From: Methylorubrum rhodesianum
GTDB taxonomy: Bacteria > Pseudomonadota > Alphaproteobacteria > Rhizobiales > Beijerinckiaceae
Reading direction: 5' to 3'
Length of the DNA stretch: 64,000 bases
Assembly: GCF_014199985.1 (NCBI RefSeq)
Contig: NZ_JACHOS010000002.1
Coordinates: 1 to 64,000, forward strand
In this document: positions 29,970 to 41,100 of the stretch, in pieces
Layout: the number at the start of each line of letters is the position of its first letter
Numbering within the stretch: position 1 is the first letter of the stretch
Notes under the pieces: generated by a model
Database searches by the model: none
What the model was told of the DNA's origin: nothing
What the model saw: only the letters and a program-made list of their open reading frames with translations
Translations under genes and position numbers: made by a program

Positions 29970-31139
29970 TCAGCCGTCCAGCGGCTCCTCGCTCACCAGC
30001 TCGATGCCGAAGCCCGACAGGCCGACATAGGAGCGCGACGAGGAGGACAGGTTGCGGATCGAGACCACGCCGAGGTCGCGCAGGATCTGCGCACCGAGGC
30101 CCACCTCGCGCCACTGGCGCACGCGCTGCGCCTCGGCGCCCTCGTCGACGTAGCGGTTGAGCGGGACGCCCGCTGTGCCGTCGCGGAGATAGACGAGGAT
30201 GCCGCGGCCTTCCTTGGCGAAGCGCCGCATCACGCTCTCGATCTGCCCTCCGCCCTCGATCACGTCGGCGACGACGTTGGAGCGGTGCAGGCGCACCGGC
30301 ACGTTGCGGCCGTCGCCGATGGCGCCGTGCACGAAGGCGAATTGCTGGATGGGCTCGAACGGCGTGACATAGGCATAGCCGGTCATCGCACCGAACTCGG
30401 TCTTGACCGGGAAGGTGCCGACCCGTTCCACCAGCCGGTCGCGGGCCTGACGGTAGGCGATCAGGTCGGCGACCGAGACGCGCTTGAGGCCGTGCTGCTC
30501 GGCGAAGGCGTCGATCTGCGGCCCCTTCATCACGGTGCCGTCGTCGTTGGCGAGCTCGCAGATCACGCCGACCGGCGGGACGTTGGCGAGCTTGCAAAGG
30601 TCGACCGCAGCCTCGGTATGGCCGGAGCGCATCAGCACGCCGCCATCGCGGGCGATCAGCGGGAAGACGTGGCCGGGCCGCACGAAGTCGCCCGCGCCCA
30701 TATTGCCGTTGGCAAGCGCGCGGACGGTGTTGCAGCGCTGCTCGGCCGAGATGCCGGTGGTGAGCCCGTGGCGCACGTCCACCGTCACGGTGAAGGCCGT
30801 GCCGAGCGGGGCGTCGTTCGAGGCCACCATCGGGTCGAGGTGCAGGCGGCGCGCCTCGTCGAGGGTGATCGGCGCACAGACGATGCCGCAAGTGTTGCGG
30901 ATGATGAAGGCCATCTTCTCCGGCGTGCAGAGTGAGGCGGCGACGACGAGGTCGCCCTCGTTCTCGCGGTCGTCGTCGTCGGTGACGACCACGATCTCGC
31001 CGCGGGCGAAGGCCTCGATGGCCTCGGTGACGCTGCAATGGGGCACGGGCTTCGTCTCGTTCAGCGGTTCCAGGGGGCCGGTCAGGCTTGGTTGCCGACC
31101 TGCCCGCGGTGGCGGAGATAGTGATCGGCCAGCACGCAC
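29970..31139 (-). CDS. ribB: RibB with degenerate GTP cyclohydrolase II-like C-terminus (RibBX type)
   Basis: The N-terminal half (to about residue 235) is 3,4-dihydroxy-2-butanone-4-phosphate synthase, making the four-carbon unit of riboflavin from ribulose-5-phosphate: [35 protein letters not shown] and GHTEAAVDL carry the acidic and His catalytic residues. The C-terminal half resembles RibA but lacks its zinc cysteines: [16 protein letters not shown] stands where Cys residues should follow RxHSEC. So it should make DHBP but not hydrolyse GTP. The longest frame starts 58 bases inside aroC; GTG 31046 is an alternative that avoids the overlap. Confidence 0.9.
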   Translation of the reverse strand: MRAGRSLSPPPRAGRQPSLTGPLEPLNETKPVPHCSVTEAIEAFARGEIVVVTDDDDRENEGDLVVAASLCTPEKMAFIIRNTCGIVCAPITLDEARRLHLDPMVASNDAPLGTAFTVTVDVRHGLTTGISAEQRCNTVRALANGNMGAGDFVRPGHVFPLIARDGGVLMRSGHTEAAVDLCKLANVPPVGVICELANDDGTVMKGPQIDAFAEQHGLKRVSVADLIAYRQARDRLVERVGTFPVKTEFGAMTGYAYVTPFEPIQQFAFVHGAIGDGRNVPVRLHRSNVVADVIEGGGQIESVMRRFAKEGRGILVYLRDGTAGVPLNRYVDEGAEAQRVRQWREVGLGAQILRDLGVVSIRNLSSSSRSYVGLSGFGIELVSEEPLDG

Positions 31140-32182
31140 GCCATCATCGCCTCGGCAACCGGCACGGCGCGGATGCCGACGCAGGGATCGTGGCGGCCCT
31201 TGGTGATGAGGTCGATCTCGCCGCCGTCGCGGTTCACGCTGCGACGCGGCGTCAGGATCGAGGAGGTGGGCTTCACGGCAAAGCGCACCACGATCGGCTC
31301 GCCCGACGAGATGCCGCCCAGGATGCCCCCGGCATGGTTGGCGAGAAAGCGCGGGCGGCCGTCATTGCCGGCGCGCATCTCGTCGGCGTTGTCCTCGCCC
31401 CGAAGCGCCGCCGCGGCGAATCCGTCGCCGATCTCGACGCCCTTGACTGCGTTGATCGACATCATCGCCGCGGCCAGATCCGCATCGAGCTTGCCGTAGA
31501 TCGGCGCGCCGAGGCCGGGGGGCACGCCCTCGGCGACCACTTCGATCACGGCCCCGACGGACGAGCCGTCCTTCCGGATGCCGTCGAGATAGGTTTCGTA
31601 GAGCGCCGCCGCCCGTGCGTCCGGACAGAAGAACGGATTGTTGCCGACCTCGGCCCAATCCCAGTTGGCGCGGTCGATGGCGTGCGGGCCCATCTGCACG
31701 AGGGCGGCGCGGATGGTGATTCCGGGGATCACCTTGCGCGCGATCGCACCGGCGGCGACCCGCGCCGCCGTCTCGCGGGCGGAGGAGCGTCCGCCGCCGC
31801 GATAATCGCGGATGCCGTACTTGGCGTCGTAGGTGTAGTCGGCGTGACCGGGCCGGTAGCTGTCGCGGATCTCGGAATAGTCCTTCGAGCGCTGATCGGT
31901 GTTCTCGATCATCAGCGCGATCGGCGTGCCGGTGGTGAGCTGGCGCCCGCCGGTGCGGTCGTCGCTGAACACGCCCGAGAGGATCTTCACCTGATCGAGC
32001 TCGCGCCGCTGCGTGGTGAAGCGCGATTGGCCGGGTTTGCGCCGGTCGAGCTCGGCCTGGATCTCCTCGGCCTCCAGCGTAAGGCCGGGCGGGCAGCCGT
32101 CCACCACGCAGCCGAGCGCCACCCCATGGCTCTCGCCGAAGGTGGTGACGCGGAACAGGTGGCCGAAGGTGTTGTGCGACAT
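31082..32182 (-). CDS. aroC: Chorismate synthase
   Basis: Last shikimate-pathway enzyme: converts EPSP to chorismate with reduced FMN. The 366-residue protein shows the three family signatures: [18 protein letters not shown] near the N-terminus, [20 protein letters not shown] in the middle, and [17 protein letters not shown] near the C-terminus. Length and ends are normal. ribB follows and overlaps or nearly abuts; the pairing suggests shared transcription. No other shikimate genes are in the window. Confidence 0.97.
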   Translation of the reverse strand: MSHNTFGHLFRVTTFGESHGVALGCVVDGCPPGLTLEAEEIQAELDRRKPGQSRFTTQRRELDQVKILSGVFSDDRTGGRQLTTGTPIALMIENTDQRSKDYSEIRDSYRPGHADYTYDAKYGIRDYRGGGRSSARETAARVAAGAIARKVIPGITIRAALVQMGPHAIDRANWDWAEVGNNPFFCPDARAAALYETYLDGIRKDGSSVGAVIEVVAEGVPPGLGAPIYGKLDADLAAAMMSINAVKGVEIGDGFAAAALRGEDNADEMRAGNDGRPRFLANHAGGILGGISSGEPIVVRFAVKPTSSILTPRRSVNRDGGEIDLITKGRHDPCVGIRAVPVAEAMMACVLADHYLRHRGQVGNQA

Positions 32183-32247
32183 GGCGCGCGTGCCTTAGCG
32201 CGGGATGCCGCGAAGGGCCAGCGTTCGGCTGCGGCACCCGACCGGCC

Positions 32248-32841
32248 TCACGGCGTGAGCCCGCCGCGCGCCTTCAGCGCCCGGTAGGCGGCGAGACCCG
32301 TGGCGAGGTCGGCCTGCAGCCGTCGCTCGTCGGCCAGCGCATCGAGATCGTAGCTCAGGCCGAGGATGTGGGCGGCCTCGTAGCCCTCGGGCAATTCACC
32401 GGCGCTGCCGAGGGCGATCGACGCCACCGGCAGATCCTTCGAGAAGTCCGAGAGGCGCAGCCGCAGCCGCGCGCCGCTGGCGCGCAGATGGTCGCCCGAT
32501 CTCGGCCCGTGCTCGCGGATCGCCGCCACCGTGCCCTGTGCCAGCGAGAGATGCACCGCCTGCCGGTGCGCCGGGAAGAGGTAGACGAGGTAGTAGCCGC
32601 GGGTCGCGCTCGTCGTCACGGCGGGATCGAACACCGCGAGCCACGGCACCGCGGCCCAGTGGCTGCCGCGTCCAGGGCTGCCCTTGACCAGGAACGGGCC
32701 GTCGAGCGGCGCCAGCGCACGGCGCAGCTCGTCCGGCGCCCCTTTTCGGATCACGTGTGCGAGCGGGTGCCCGGCCGGCGGGTCGGTGCGCGCGAGCGGG
32801 TATTCCTCGACGATGCGGCGCAGGGCGTAGCCGAGGCTCAC
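32248..32841 (-). CDS. Solitary DUF3578 (MrcB N-terminal-like) protein
   Basis: The 197-residue protein matches the DUF3578 domain usually found at the N-terminus of McrB-like or HNH restriction proteins: FLVKGSPGRGSHWAAVPWLAVF, TSATRGYYLVYLF and VHLSLAQGTVAAI, ending with GLSYDLDALADERRLQADLA. No nuclease or AAA+ domain is attached and none is encoded nearby. Its role alone is unknown; modified-base recognition is a family-based guess. Its start codon overlaps the anmK stop by ATGA, so it is translated from the anmK message. Confidence 0.78.
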   Translation of the reverse strand: MSLGYALRRIVEEYPLARTDPPAGHPLAHVIRKGAPDELRRALAPLDGPFLVKGSPGRGSHWAAVPWLAVFDPAVTTSATRGYYLVYLFPAHRQAVHLSLAQGTVAAIREHGPRSGDHLRASGARLRLRLSDFSKDLPVASIALGSAGELPEGYEAAHILGLSYDLDALADERRLQADLATGLAAYRALKARGGLTP

Positions 32842-33971
32842 GGCTCGCAGACGATGCCGCCCGTGACCGGCGCGGCCACCCCCGTCGTCGTCGGATAGGT
32901 GAGCGGCAGGCCCTCCAGCGCCCGCAGGGCGAGATAGGCGAAGGCCTGGGCTTCGAGGAAGTCCGATGACCAGCCGATCGCGTCGGCGTTCATGACTTCC
33001 GCTTCGAGAAGCCGCTCCAGCATCGCCATCAGCGTCCGGTTCCTCGCTCCCCCGCCGCCGACGATCCAGCGCGTCGGGCGCTCGCTCGCGAAGGCGAGAC
33101 TGCGCGCGACGGCGTGGGCGGCAAAGGCCGTGAGTGTCGCCGCCCCGTCCTCGACCGTGAGATAGCCGGCGAGCCGGTGCGAGAACCAGTTTCGGTCCAG
33201 CGATTTCGGCGGCGCGCGCAGGATCAGCGGATGGCCGAGCAGGTTCTCGAGCAGTTCCTCGTCCACCCTGCCGCGGGCGGCGGTGGCGCCGTCCTCGTCG
33301 AAATCCCGGCCGGTGCGCTCCTTCATCCAGTCGTTGATCGGCCCGTTGCCCGGCCCCGTATCGAAGGCGAGCATGGTCCCGCTCGAATCGATCAGGGTCG
33401 CGTTGGCGAGACCGCCGATGTTGAGGATGCCAAGCGGACCGGCGAAGCCGGCCGCCTCGGCCAGAGCCTTGTGGAACACCGGCACCAGCGGCGCGCCCTG
33501 TCCCCCCTCGGCCACGTCGTTGGCACGCAGGTCCGACACCACGCGGATGCCGAGGCGCCGGGCCAGCGCCGCGCCGTCGCCGATCTGTACGGTGAGGCCG
33601 AGCTTGGGCCGGTGGATCACCGTTTGACCGTGGAAGCCGACGATGTCGATATCCGCCGCGCTCAAGCCGTTGGCCGCCAGGAACGCTTCGATGGCCTCGG
33701 CATGGGCGCGGGTGACGAAGTCTTCCGCCTCCGGCAGGCGTCCGGGCCGGTCGTTGCGGTGGTCAATCACTTCGGCGTCGCGGGTCGCCTCGCGCAGCAG
33801 CGTCTTCTCGGCCTCGCTGTAGCCGCGATAGCCCGTCGGTCCGAGCGGGTCGATGAAGCCGTTGGCGGATTTCACGACGCGGACCCGCTCGCCGTCGCTT
33901 TCGATCAGCGCCACGTCGATCCCGTCCAGCGAGGTTCCGCTCATCAGGCCGATCGCGCGTTTCATCGCCAT
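32838..33971 (-). CDS. anmK: Anhydro-N-acetylmuramic acid kinase
   Basis: Phosphorylates 1,6-anhydroMurNAc released by lytic transglycosylases, feeding cell-wall recycling. The 377-residue protein has the ATP-binding opening GLMSGTSLDGIDVALIESDG, the catalytic region DIVGFHGQTVIHRP, LGILNIGGLANAT with AFDTGPGNGPIND, and the C-terminal IVGGGGARN and GWSSDFLEAQAFAYLA. All are normal for AnmK. It is divergent from tyrS, a pairing common in alphaproteobacteria, and coupled to the DUF3578 gene. Confidence 0.95.
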   Translation of the reverse strand: MAMKRAIGLMSGTSLDGIDVALIESDGERVRVVKSANGFIDPLGPTGYRGYSEAEKTLLREATRDAEVIDHRNDRPGRLPEAEDFVTRAHAEAIEAFLAANGLSAADIDIVGFHGQTVIHRPKLGLTVQIGDGAALARRLGIRVVSDLRANDVAEGGQGAPLVPVFHKALAEAAGFAGPLGILNIGGLANATLIDSSGTMLAFDTGPGNGPINDWMKERTGRDFDEDGATAARGRVDEELLENLLGHPLILRAPPKSLDRNWFSHRLAGYLTVEDGAATLTAFAAHAVARSLAFASERPTRWIVGGGGARNRTLMAMLERLLEAEVMNADAIGWSSDFLEAQAFAYLALRALEGLPLTYPTTTGVAAPVTGGIVCEP

Positions 33972-34098
33972 GGCCGCCCTCTCCCCCGTGTCTTTCGCGG
34001 CTTGCCCTGCTAAGAGCGCGCGCGAGCGCTTCCCGTCGCAGGGTTAGCATTCCGGCCGCGCCCGTGTCGCGCCGCCACACAATCCGAGACCGATCACG

Positions 34099-35370
34099 AT
34101 GACCGCCGAGAGCTTCGCGCCGAAATCCGACTTCATCCGGGTGCTGCAGGAGCGCGGCTATATCCATCAGGCCTCCGACCTCGCCGGCATCGATGCGCTC
34201 GCAGCGGAGGGCGGCCTCACCACCTATACCGGATACGACTGCACGGCGGCCTCGCTCCATGTCGGCCACCTGCTCTCGATCATGATGCTGCACTGGCTGC
34301 AGCAGACCGGCGGCAAGCCGGTGGTGCTCATGGGCGGCGGCACCACCCGCGTCGGCGACCCATCGGGACGCGACGAGGCGCGCAAGATCCTGACGCTGGA
34401 ACAGATCGAGGCCAACAAGGAAGGGATCAAGCAGACGTTCTCGCGCTTCCTCTCCTTCGACGAGGGCGGCAACGGCGCGGTCATGGTCGACAACGCCGAG
34501 TGGCTGACGAAGCTCAACTACATCGAGATGCTGCGCGACATCGGCCGGCACTTCTCGGTCAACCGTATGATGTCGATGGACAGCGTGCGGCTGCGGCTGG
34601 AGCGCGACCAGGAACTCTCATTCCTCGAATTCAACTACATGATCCTCCAGTCCTACGACTTCGTGGAGTTGAACCGCCGCTTCGGCACCCGCCTGCAGAT
34701 GGGCGGCTCGGACCAGTGGGGCAACATCGTCAACGGCATCGATCTCGGCCGCCGCATGGGCACGCCGCAGCTCTACGCCCTGACCTGCCCGCTGCTGACC
34801 ACGTCGTCGGGCGCCAAGATGGGCAAGACGGCGGCCGGCGCGGTGTGGCTCGATGCGGGGATGCTCTCGCCCTACGATTACTGGCAGTTCTGGCGGAACA
34901 CCGAGGATGCCGATGTCGGCCGCTTCCTCAAGCTGTTCACGCTGCTGCCGCTCCCCGAGATCGAGCGTCTCGCCGCACTTCGCGGCGCGGAAATCAACGA
35001 GGCCAAGGCGATCCTCGCCACCGAGGCGACGGGCCTGATGCACGGGGCGGAAGCTGCCGCCGCCGCCGCCGAGACCGCCCGCAAGACCTTCGTGGAAGGC
35101 ACGCTCGCACAGTCCCTGCCGACGATTGCCGTGCCGGCCGCGGTGCTGGAGGCTGGTCTCGGCGTCCTGACCGCGTTCGGCCCGGACTACGCGCGGCTGG
35201 TGCCGTCCACCAGCGAGGCGCGCCGCCAGATCAAGGGCGGGGGCCTGCGGGTCAACGATGTGCAGGTGGGCGACGAGAAGGCGGTGCTGCGCCCGTCCGA
35301 CCTGACGGCGGAGGGCGTGATCAAGCTCTCGTTCGGGCGCAAGAAGCACGTACTGCTTCGGCCGGAATAG
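34099..35370 (+). CDS. tyrS: Tyrosyl-tRNA synthetase
   Basis: Class I synthetase charging tRNA-Tyr. The 423-residue protein shows [18 protein letters not shown] (HIGH motif as HVGH), the tyrosine-binding region [14 protein letters not shown] and [15 protein letters not shown], and the KMSKS motif as KMGKT in [15 protein letters not shown]-terminal S4 RNA-binding domain (about 355-423) has [22 protein letters not shown]. Length and order are those of bacterial TyrRS. It stands alone, divergent from anmK. Confidence 0.97.
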   Translation: MTAESFAPKSDFIRVLQERGYIHQASDLAGIDALAAEGGLTTYTGYDCTAASLHVGHLLSIMMLHWLQQTGGKPVVLMGGGTTRVGDPSGRDEARKILTLEQIEANKEGIKQTFSRFLSFDEGGNGAVMVDNAEWLTKLNYIEMLRDIGRHFSVNRMMSMDSVRLRLERDQELSFLEFNYMILQSYDFVELNRRFGTRLQMGGSDQWGNIVNGIDLGRRMGTPQLYALTCPLLTTSSGAKMGKTAAGAVWLDAGMLSPYDYWQFWRNTEDADVGRFLKLFTLLPLPEIERLAALRGAEINEAKAILATEATGLMHGAEAAAAAAETARKTFVEGTLAQSLPTIAVPAAVLEAGLGVLTAFGPDYARLVPSTSEARRQIKGGGLRVNDVQVGDEKAVLRPSDLTAEGVIKLSFGRKKHVLLRPE

Positions 35371-35938
35371 CCTCTTCCGGCAAACGCGGCGGCCCGGCAG
35401 CGGCGCGTGCGGGGTTGGAACTTGACGTTCGCAATGCTCATCCGCGATGGCCGGGGCGGACGGAAACGCCGCCCTGCGGCCTCGACCCGATCCGGACGGC
35501 TGCGTGTTCAAGAGGCCTTGCGCGGCCGGCCCTCTCTCTCGCGCGCGATCCGTCGTGGAGCGCCGCCGCCGTGCACGGGGTCCGTTGGCATCTGCTCGAC
35601 AGATCGAGGCACGATTCGATGAGGGAAGGGCCTCGCCAAGTCTGATCTCCGGATCACCGAAAAGGCTCGTCGTCGTCATGAACGGCGATAGATTTTGGGC
35701 AGAATTTCCCAAAACAGCGTGCGTCCGTGCAGAAAACAAACCTCGGTCACAAGATCGAATGCGCGTGCTTGCGAGCACTTGCATAGGGCAAATCGGTATT
35801 ATGCACGCTCAGGTTGTTTTATGGGTCTATTGACTGCCATTGCATGTCTTTCTGAAGGCAAAAATAACATAAGCATATATTAAACTTTGTGATCGTCTAT
35901 TCGAACTGCGCACAGCCCTCCCTGCCCAGTCGGATCTC
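35371..35938. other. Intergenic stretch of about 570 bases before the chemoreceptor gene
   Basis: The first 270 bases are GC-rich with only arginine-rich shadow frames. From about 35680 the composition drops sharply: a small dyad ttttggg-N8-cccaaaa at 35693-35714, and a run of A/T around 35850-35890 (ggcaaaaataacataagc, atatattaaactttg). That AT island is the most likely promoter for the chemoreceptor. I see no tRNA or protein-like frame. Confidence 0.4.
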
Positions 35939-38026
35939 ATGTCGATCAAATTTCGTCTCATCAGCATCATTGCCGTGCTGGGCCTCGCGGTTACAAGTTT
36001 TGCCGGGTCTAGTCTCCTCGGAGCGTGGCGCGAACGGCAGAATGCGGCGCATGCCCAAAGTCTTGCCTCACTCGACTCTGTCCTGACCCGCAGCATGCAC
36101 AGCTTGCGCTACGAGCGCGGTGCCACGACCTCCGCCCTGTCGCTTGAGACCGCAAATGCCGCCGCCAACCTTGCGGACATGGCGGCACGCCGCAAGGTCG
36201 TCGATGAGGCGATGGCCGGCGCAGGCGAGCTGATCGGATCCGGCCTGTCGGATGAGAGCACGCTGGATCTGCGGGGCGTCACGGAGCATTACGAGCGCTG
36301 GGTGCAGACACGTCGCGAGGCCGACGCCGCCCTCGCCAAACCCCTGTCGGGACGCGACGCTGCCCTCTCGCGCAGGATCGCTGCACAAGCCACCGATCTC
36401 CTGAGGGCGATCGAGGGGGTGATTGCGCGAACCGAGAAGCGCATCCGCGAGGTCGATGCGCGCTTCTCGAACCTGCTGCGGGTTCGGGAGCTGGGTTGGG
36501 CTGCGCGCAACTCCGCGGGTGACGCGACCCTGATCGTCATCGATGTCCTTGCGCAGGACAAGTTGATCGCACCGGCGCAGCTCACCGAGTTCAACGCCCT
36601 GGATCGGGAGACGAAGTTCATCTTCAAGATCATGCAGGGGATCGTCGAGAACATGCTCGGTCGTGAGCCTCTCAAGGCCTCGATGAGGACCGCACAGAGC
36701 CGCTACTTCGATGGCGTTGCTGCGGATCGAACCCGCACGATCGTGCCGGCTCTCTCGGACAAGTCGCTCGAGCGGCCGGCGGTCAGCGCATACCGCTCGC
36801 AATTCAATGTCGGACTCGATCAGCTGGCCGAGGTCGTTCTGGTCTCCGTGTCGGAACTCGATGCGATGGCGCAGGCAGCGGCCGAGACTGCGCAGCAGCA
36901 TCTTCTCTGGCAGGGCCTTCTCTGCCTCGCGGTGCTCGTCCTCGTCGGCGGCGGCGTGCTCTGGGTCATCCGCGGCGTTGCCAAGCCGCTCACCGCCATG
37001 ACGGGCATCATGACGCGTCTCGCGGAGGCGGATGTGGGCTTCGAGATCCCGTTCCGGCAGCGGCGGGACGAGGTCGGCGCCATGGCAAGGGCCGTGCAGG
37101 TCTTCAAGGACAACCTGATCCGCAACCGTCAACTGGAAGAGGAGACGGTTCTCGCGCGGGCCTCGGCCGAGGAGCAGCGCAAGGCCGGGATGCGCCAGAT
37201 GGCGGACGGCTTCGAGGCCGCGGTGGGTGGCGTCATCGGGATGGTTTCCGCGGCGGCGAGCGAACTGCAGGCCACCGCTCAGAGCATGAGCGCCACCGCC
37301 GGACAGACGGCAACCCAGTCCACGAGCGTGGCAGCCGCCGCCGAGCAGGCTGCCGCCAACGTCAACACCGTCGCGGCGGCCGCCGAAGAACTCGGCTCCT
37401 CGGTGTCCGAGATCGGTCGGCAGGTCTCAGGTTCGGCCGGCTTGGCGCAAGCCGCGGTGGCCGAGGCCAACGCGACGGCCGGGCTCGTCCAGGATCTGGC
37501 CCAGGCGGCCAGCCGCATCGGCGACGTGGTGGCGCTGATCTCCCAGATCGCTGGGCAGACGAACCTGCTGGCGCTCAACGCCACCATCGAGGCGGCTCGA
37601 GCCGGTGAGGCGGGGCGCGGCTTCGCGGTGGTGGCCGCCGAGGTCAAGGCGCTGGCCGACCAGACCGCGCGGGCGACTGAGGAAATCTCGGCCCAGATCG
37701 GTCGGATCCAGGGCTCGACGGATCAGGCGGTGGGCGCCATCGGCGGCATCGGAACCCGCATCCGCGAAATCGCGGGCGTGGCGGCCTCGATCGCGGCGGC
37801 GGTGGAGGAGCAGGGCGCGGCCACCCAGGAGATCGTGCGCAACGTGACCCAGGCGTCGGCGGGCACGGGCGAGGTGACGACGAACATCGCGGGCGTCGCC
37901 CGCGCGTCCGAGGAGACGGGCGCAGCGGCCAGCCAGGTGCTCGGTGCGGCGTCCGAACTGTCGCGTCAGTCCGAGCACCTCAATGCCGAGGTCGGGCGCT
38001 TCCTCGCCACCGTGCGCGCGGCCTGA
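35939..38026 (+). CDS. Methyl-accepting chemotaxis protein
   Basis: Membrane chemoreceptor signalling to CheA/CheW. The 695-residue protein has TM1 at about 8-27, a large periplasmic helical sensor (about 30-318) with [13 protein letters not shown] reminiscent of NIT-type sensors, TM2 at about 322-344 ([18 protein letters not shown]), a HAMP domain (about 345-400), and a cytoplasmic signalling domain. The hairpin tip is [20 protein letters not shown], followed by [17 protein letters not shown]. No C-terminal NWETF pentapeptide is present. The ligand is unknown. No other che genes are adjacent. Confidence 0.93.
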   Translation: MSIKFRLISIIAVLGLAVTSFAGSSLLGAWRERQNAAHAQSLASLDSVLTRSMHSLRYERGATTSALSLETANAAANLADMAARRKVVDEAMAGAGELIGSGLSDESTLDLRGVTEHYERWVQTRREADAALAKPLSGRDAALSRRIAAQATDLLRAIEGVIARTEKRIREVDARFSNLLRVRELGWAARNSAGDATLIVIDVLAQDKLIAPAQLTEFNALDRETKFIFKIMQGIVENMLGREPLKASMRTAQSRYFDGVAADRTRTIVPALSDKSLERPAVSAYRSQFNVGLDQLAEVVLVSVSELDAMAQAAAETAQQHLLWQGLLCLAVLVLVGGGVLWVIRGVAKPLTAMTGIMTRLAEADVGFEIPFRQRRDEVGAMARAVQVFKDNLIRNRQLEEETVLARASAEEQRKAGMRQMADGFEAAVGGVIGMVSAAASELQATAQSMSATAGQTATQSTSVAAAAEQAAANVNTVAAAAEELGSSVSEIGRQVSGSAGLAQAAVAEANATAGLVQDLAQAASRIGDVVALISQIAGQTNLLALNATIEAARAGEAGRGFAVVAAEVKALADQTARATEEISAQIGRIQGSTDQAVGAIGGIGTRIREIAGVAASIAAAVEEQGAATQEIVRNVTQASAGTGEVTTNIAGVARASEETGAAASQVLGAASELSRQSEHLNAEVGRFLATVRAA

Positions 38027-38136
38027 CGAACCGCGCCGGATCACGAAGCAGGCTCCCGCCCGCTCGCACCGGTGCGGGGGCATGCGACAACCTGCGGGCG
38101 CCCCTCAACACCGTCGCGTCGGCTCAGGCGCTGATC

Positions 38137-41100
38137 CTAACGCTCCGGGCCGCCCTGCCCCGCACCGTTGGCGAAGGCGTCGCCGCTTCCGGCACCGAAG
38201 AGTTTTCGGAGAAATCCGGGAGCGACGGCGGAGAGCGGGTTCACGTTCACCGTCGGCTTGGCGATCGGACCCGAGACGTTGAAATTGACCGCGAACAGGC
38301 CCTCGTTGCTGCCGCCCGCCAGCAGCGGCCCGAACAGCGGCACCTGCGCCACCACGTTGTTGAGCCCGTAGAGCGGCACGAAGGTGCCGTCGATCTGCGT
38401 GCGCTCCTTGGCCGTGTCGAGCCAGCCGCCGGCGGTGAAGCCCATCGCCGCGTTGGAGATCGCCGCGTCGGAGAAACTCACACGCGGGCCGTTGCGGGTG
38501 AAATTCGCCCGCATCGTGTCGAAGCCGACATCGTTGGCGTTCGGAGCCGCCCGCCGTCCGTCGGAGGGCGGCGGCGCCTGGGCGACGATGCTCGACAGGG
38601 CGGGCTCGTTGCGCAGGGCGAAGTCCTTGATCTGGACGACGCCGGCCTGCGGGCCGTCGTTGAGATAGACGTTGAGCGCCAGCCGTCCGCCATACATCCG
38701 CTTGTAGATGTCGAGGAAGCGCAAGGTCGCGCCGGAATCGGAAGAATCGAGAGTGAGCAGCGGCGCGCCGCGCTCGCTTCGGACGACGGCGCTGAGCGGG
38801 GCGGCGCCGAAGCGGCCCTTGAACTGTGCGGCGCGGAGGTCACCCCCCTTGAAGCTCGCCTTGAGGGTCGCATTGGTCAGCGACTCGCCGTTGAAACCGG
38901 CCACGATGCTGGCGGCGACGTCGGCCTCGATCTCCTTGCCGGGATCCTTGCCCGCCTTGCTGTCGTCGCCCGTCAGCCCCTTGAGGAAGGGCCGCGCATC
39001 GATGACCGCTCCTTTCACCGCCACTTTGTAGGTCGAGCCGGCCCGGTCGAGGCTGACGCGCATGTCGTCGCCCGGCGACAGCTTCAGCGTCGTCAGGTCC
39101 GCCCGCTCCAGGTTGCCCTCCCCGGAGAGCGTGGCGCTGCCGCGGGCGAGCGCCGGGGCGGCATCGAGGGTGATGTCGCGCAACTCCATCCCGCCGCCGG
39201 CCGCCTCCACCAGGGTGAAGCCGAGTCGCCCGGCCTTGCCCGCGGGCTTGTTCCAGCCCGGGAGCAGGCCGTTGATCGAGGCTCGCGTGAGGTCCGCCTC
39301 GACGCGGGCCGGCGGCTTGCCGGCGGAGGCAGGGCGTCCCACCGGCACGATCACGCGGGCCGGGATGACGCCGCCGAGCTGCGGAGCGGTGGGAAGGCCG
39401 CGTCGGGCCCGGAAGGCATCGTCGAGGGCGAGGCTCACCACCGCCTCGCCTGGGCTGCCGGGTTTGGGCTGCCGCAGGTCGATCGCGACGGCCGCGCCGA
39501 GCAGCTTGCCGTCGCCCTTCAGGACGAAGCCGCTGCGGTCGAACGAGAGTGTGAAGCGGCCCGCCTCGAAGCGGTCCTTGCCGACCGCCCGGTCCATGCT
39601 GAACTCGGTGAGCGACCCAGTCAGCGTCACCGGCATCTCGGCCAGATCGGGGACGTGCTTGAGGTTGAGCGGCACGTCGAGCCGCAGGTCCGCCTTGCCC
39701 TTGATCGTGGCCGGGTCGATCTCGGCCCCCGTGAGCCCCTTGAACATCGGGGTTTCGAGGAGCGCGGCCAGGGAATCGGCCGATCCGGACAGCCGCAGGC
39801 CGAGCTGGGCGATGATCTTGTCCGGCTGCGGATCGCGGATGAGGAAGGAGGCATCCGAGATCGACAGGGCCCGCGTGTCGGAGAGGCGGATCTCGGCGGT
39901 GGCGTTCTGGATGGTCGTGCTGCGGCCGGTGATCGTGCCGGTGACCCGGCCATGGCTCAGCGGCGGGGCGTCCTGCGAGATGGTCAGATTCGCGTCCGAG
40001 ACCGCGAAGGCGATGTTGAGCGCCTGATCCGGCATCGGGTCGCCACGGGTGGCGGCGGCGAGTTCCGGGCCGCTCATGTCGATTTGGATGTCGGCCCGAT
40101 CGAGCCGTCCGCCGCGCAGCTCGTCCACGAGGTAGTTGCGCACGCCGGGCGCGATGTTCTCGGGCCACAGCCGCAGCGCCTTCCGGCCGTCGGTGTCGCC
40201 GGCAACGATGTGCAGAGTGATGCCGTCGTCATCGGCCCTTGTGCCGACGGTGCCGCTCAGGCGCCCGTGCAGACCGTCGCCCGCGATCGCGATCGACTCG
40301 ATGTTCACGCCGCCGGCCCGCCCCGTGAGCCGGCCGGTGATCTCGCCGACGCGGAAGGAGGGATCGCTCCGGGCCGCGCCGCGCAGCAGGGCATCCTTTC
40401 CGGCGAAATCCAGGGTCCAGGCATCCTCGGCCCCGGGCGGCCCGATGGCGAAGGCGCCGGTCAGGTGCGCGTCGTTGCCGCCGCCCTTGTAGTCGATGGC
40501 CGAGATGGCGAGGGCGCGCCGCTCCTCGTCCCAGGCCGCCTCGGCGCGCAATTCGTCGATGACGACCGGGTTGAAGTCCTTCTCGTCGATGAGGAGCGTG
40601 CCGCCGCCGGTCTTCACCTCGGCCTTCATCGTCTGGATGCGCCCGCCGGACAGCGTCACGTCGGCCTTGGCCGAGAGCTTGAGGTCGGTATCCACCGGCA
40701 TCTTCGAGCGGCCGGACAACAGCAGCAGATCGGTGATGGGCAGGTCGTCCAGGGTGATCACGCCCGCGCGCCGGCCCTCCCCGGCCTCGTGGACGCGCCC
40801 GCCGAAGCGCCACTCGCCGTGAGGGCCGTCGATGCGCAGCTCGAATACGCGCGAATCGTCGCTCGTGCCGCGGCGGAACAGGCCGTTCACCCGCTCGAAG
40901 CTCGCCTGGTGCCGCGCGTCATCCACCAGGGTCAGGCGACCATTGGTGATCCGTGCCCGGTCGAGGGCGCCAATGACGCCGGCCGGATCGAGCACGACGC
41001 CGAAGATCGAGGCGACCGCCGCCGAAACCGGCGAGACGATGCCGCGGGCGGCGTCCACGCTCGGAAGGGTTTGGGGCTTGGCCGCCTCCCCTCGCGCCGG

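Noticed and set aside
32248..32841. Type IV restriction (McrBC-like) system
   Set aside because: Only the DUF3578 domain is present; no GTPase/AAA+ or McrC nuclease gene is adjacent.
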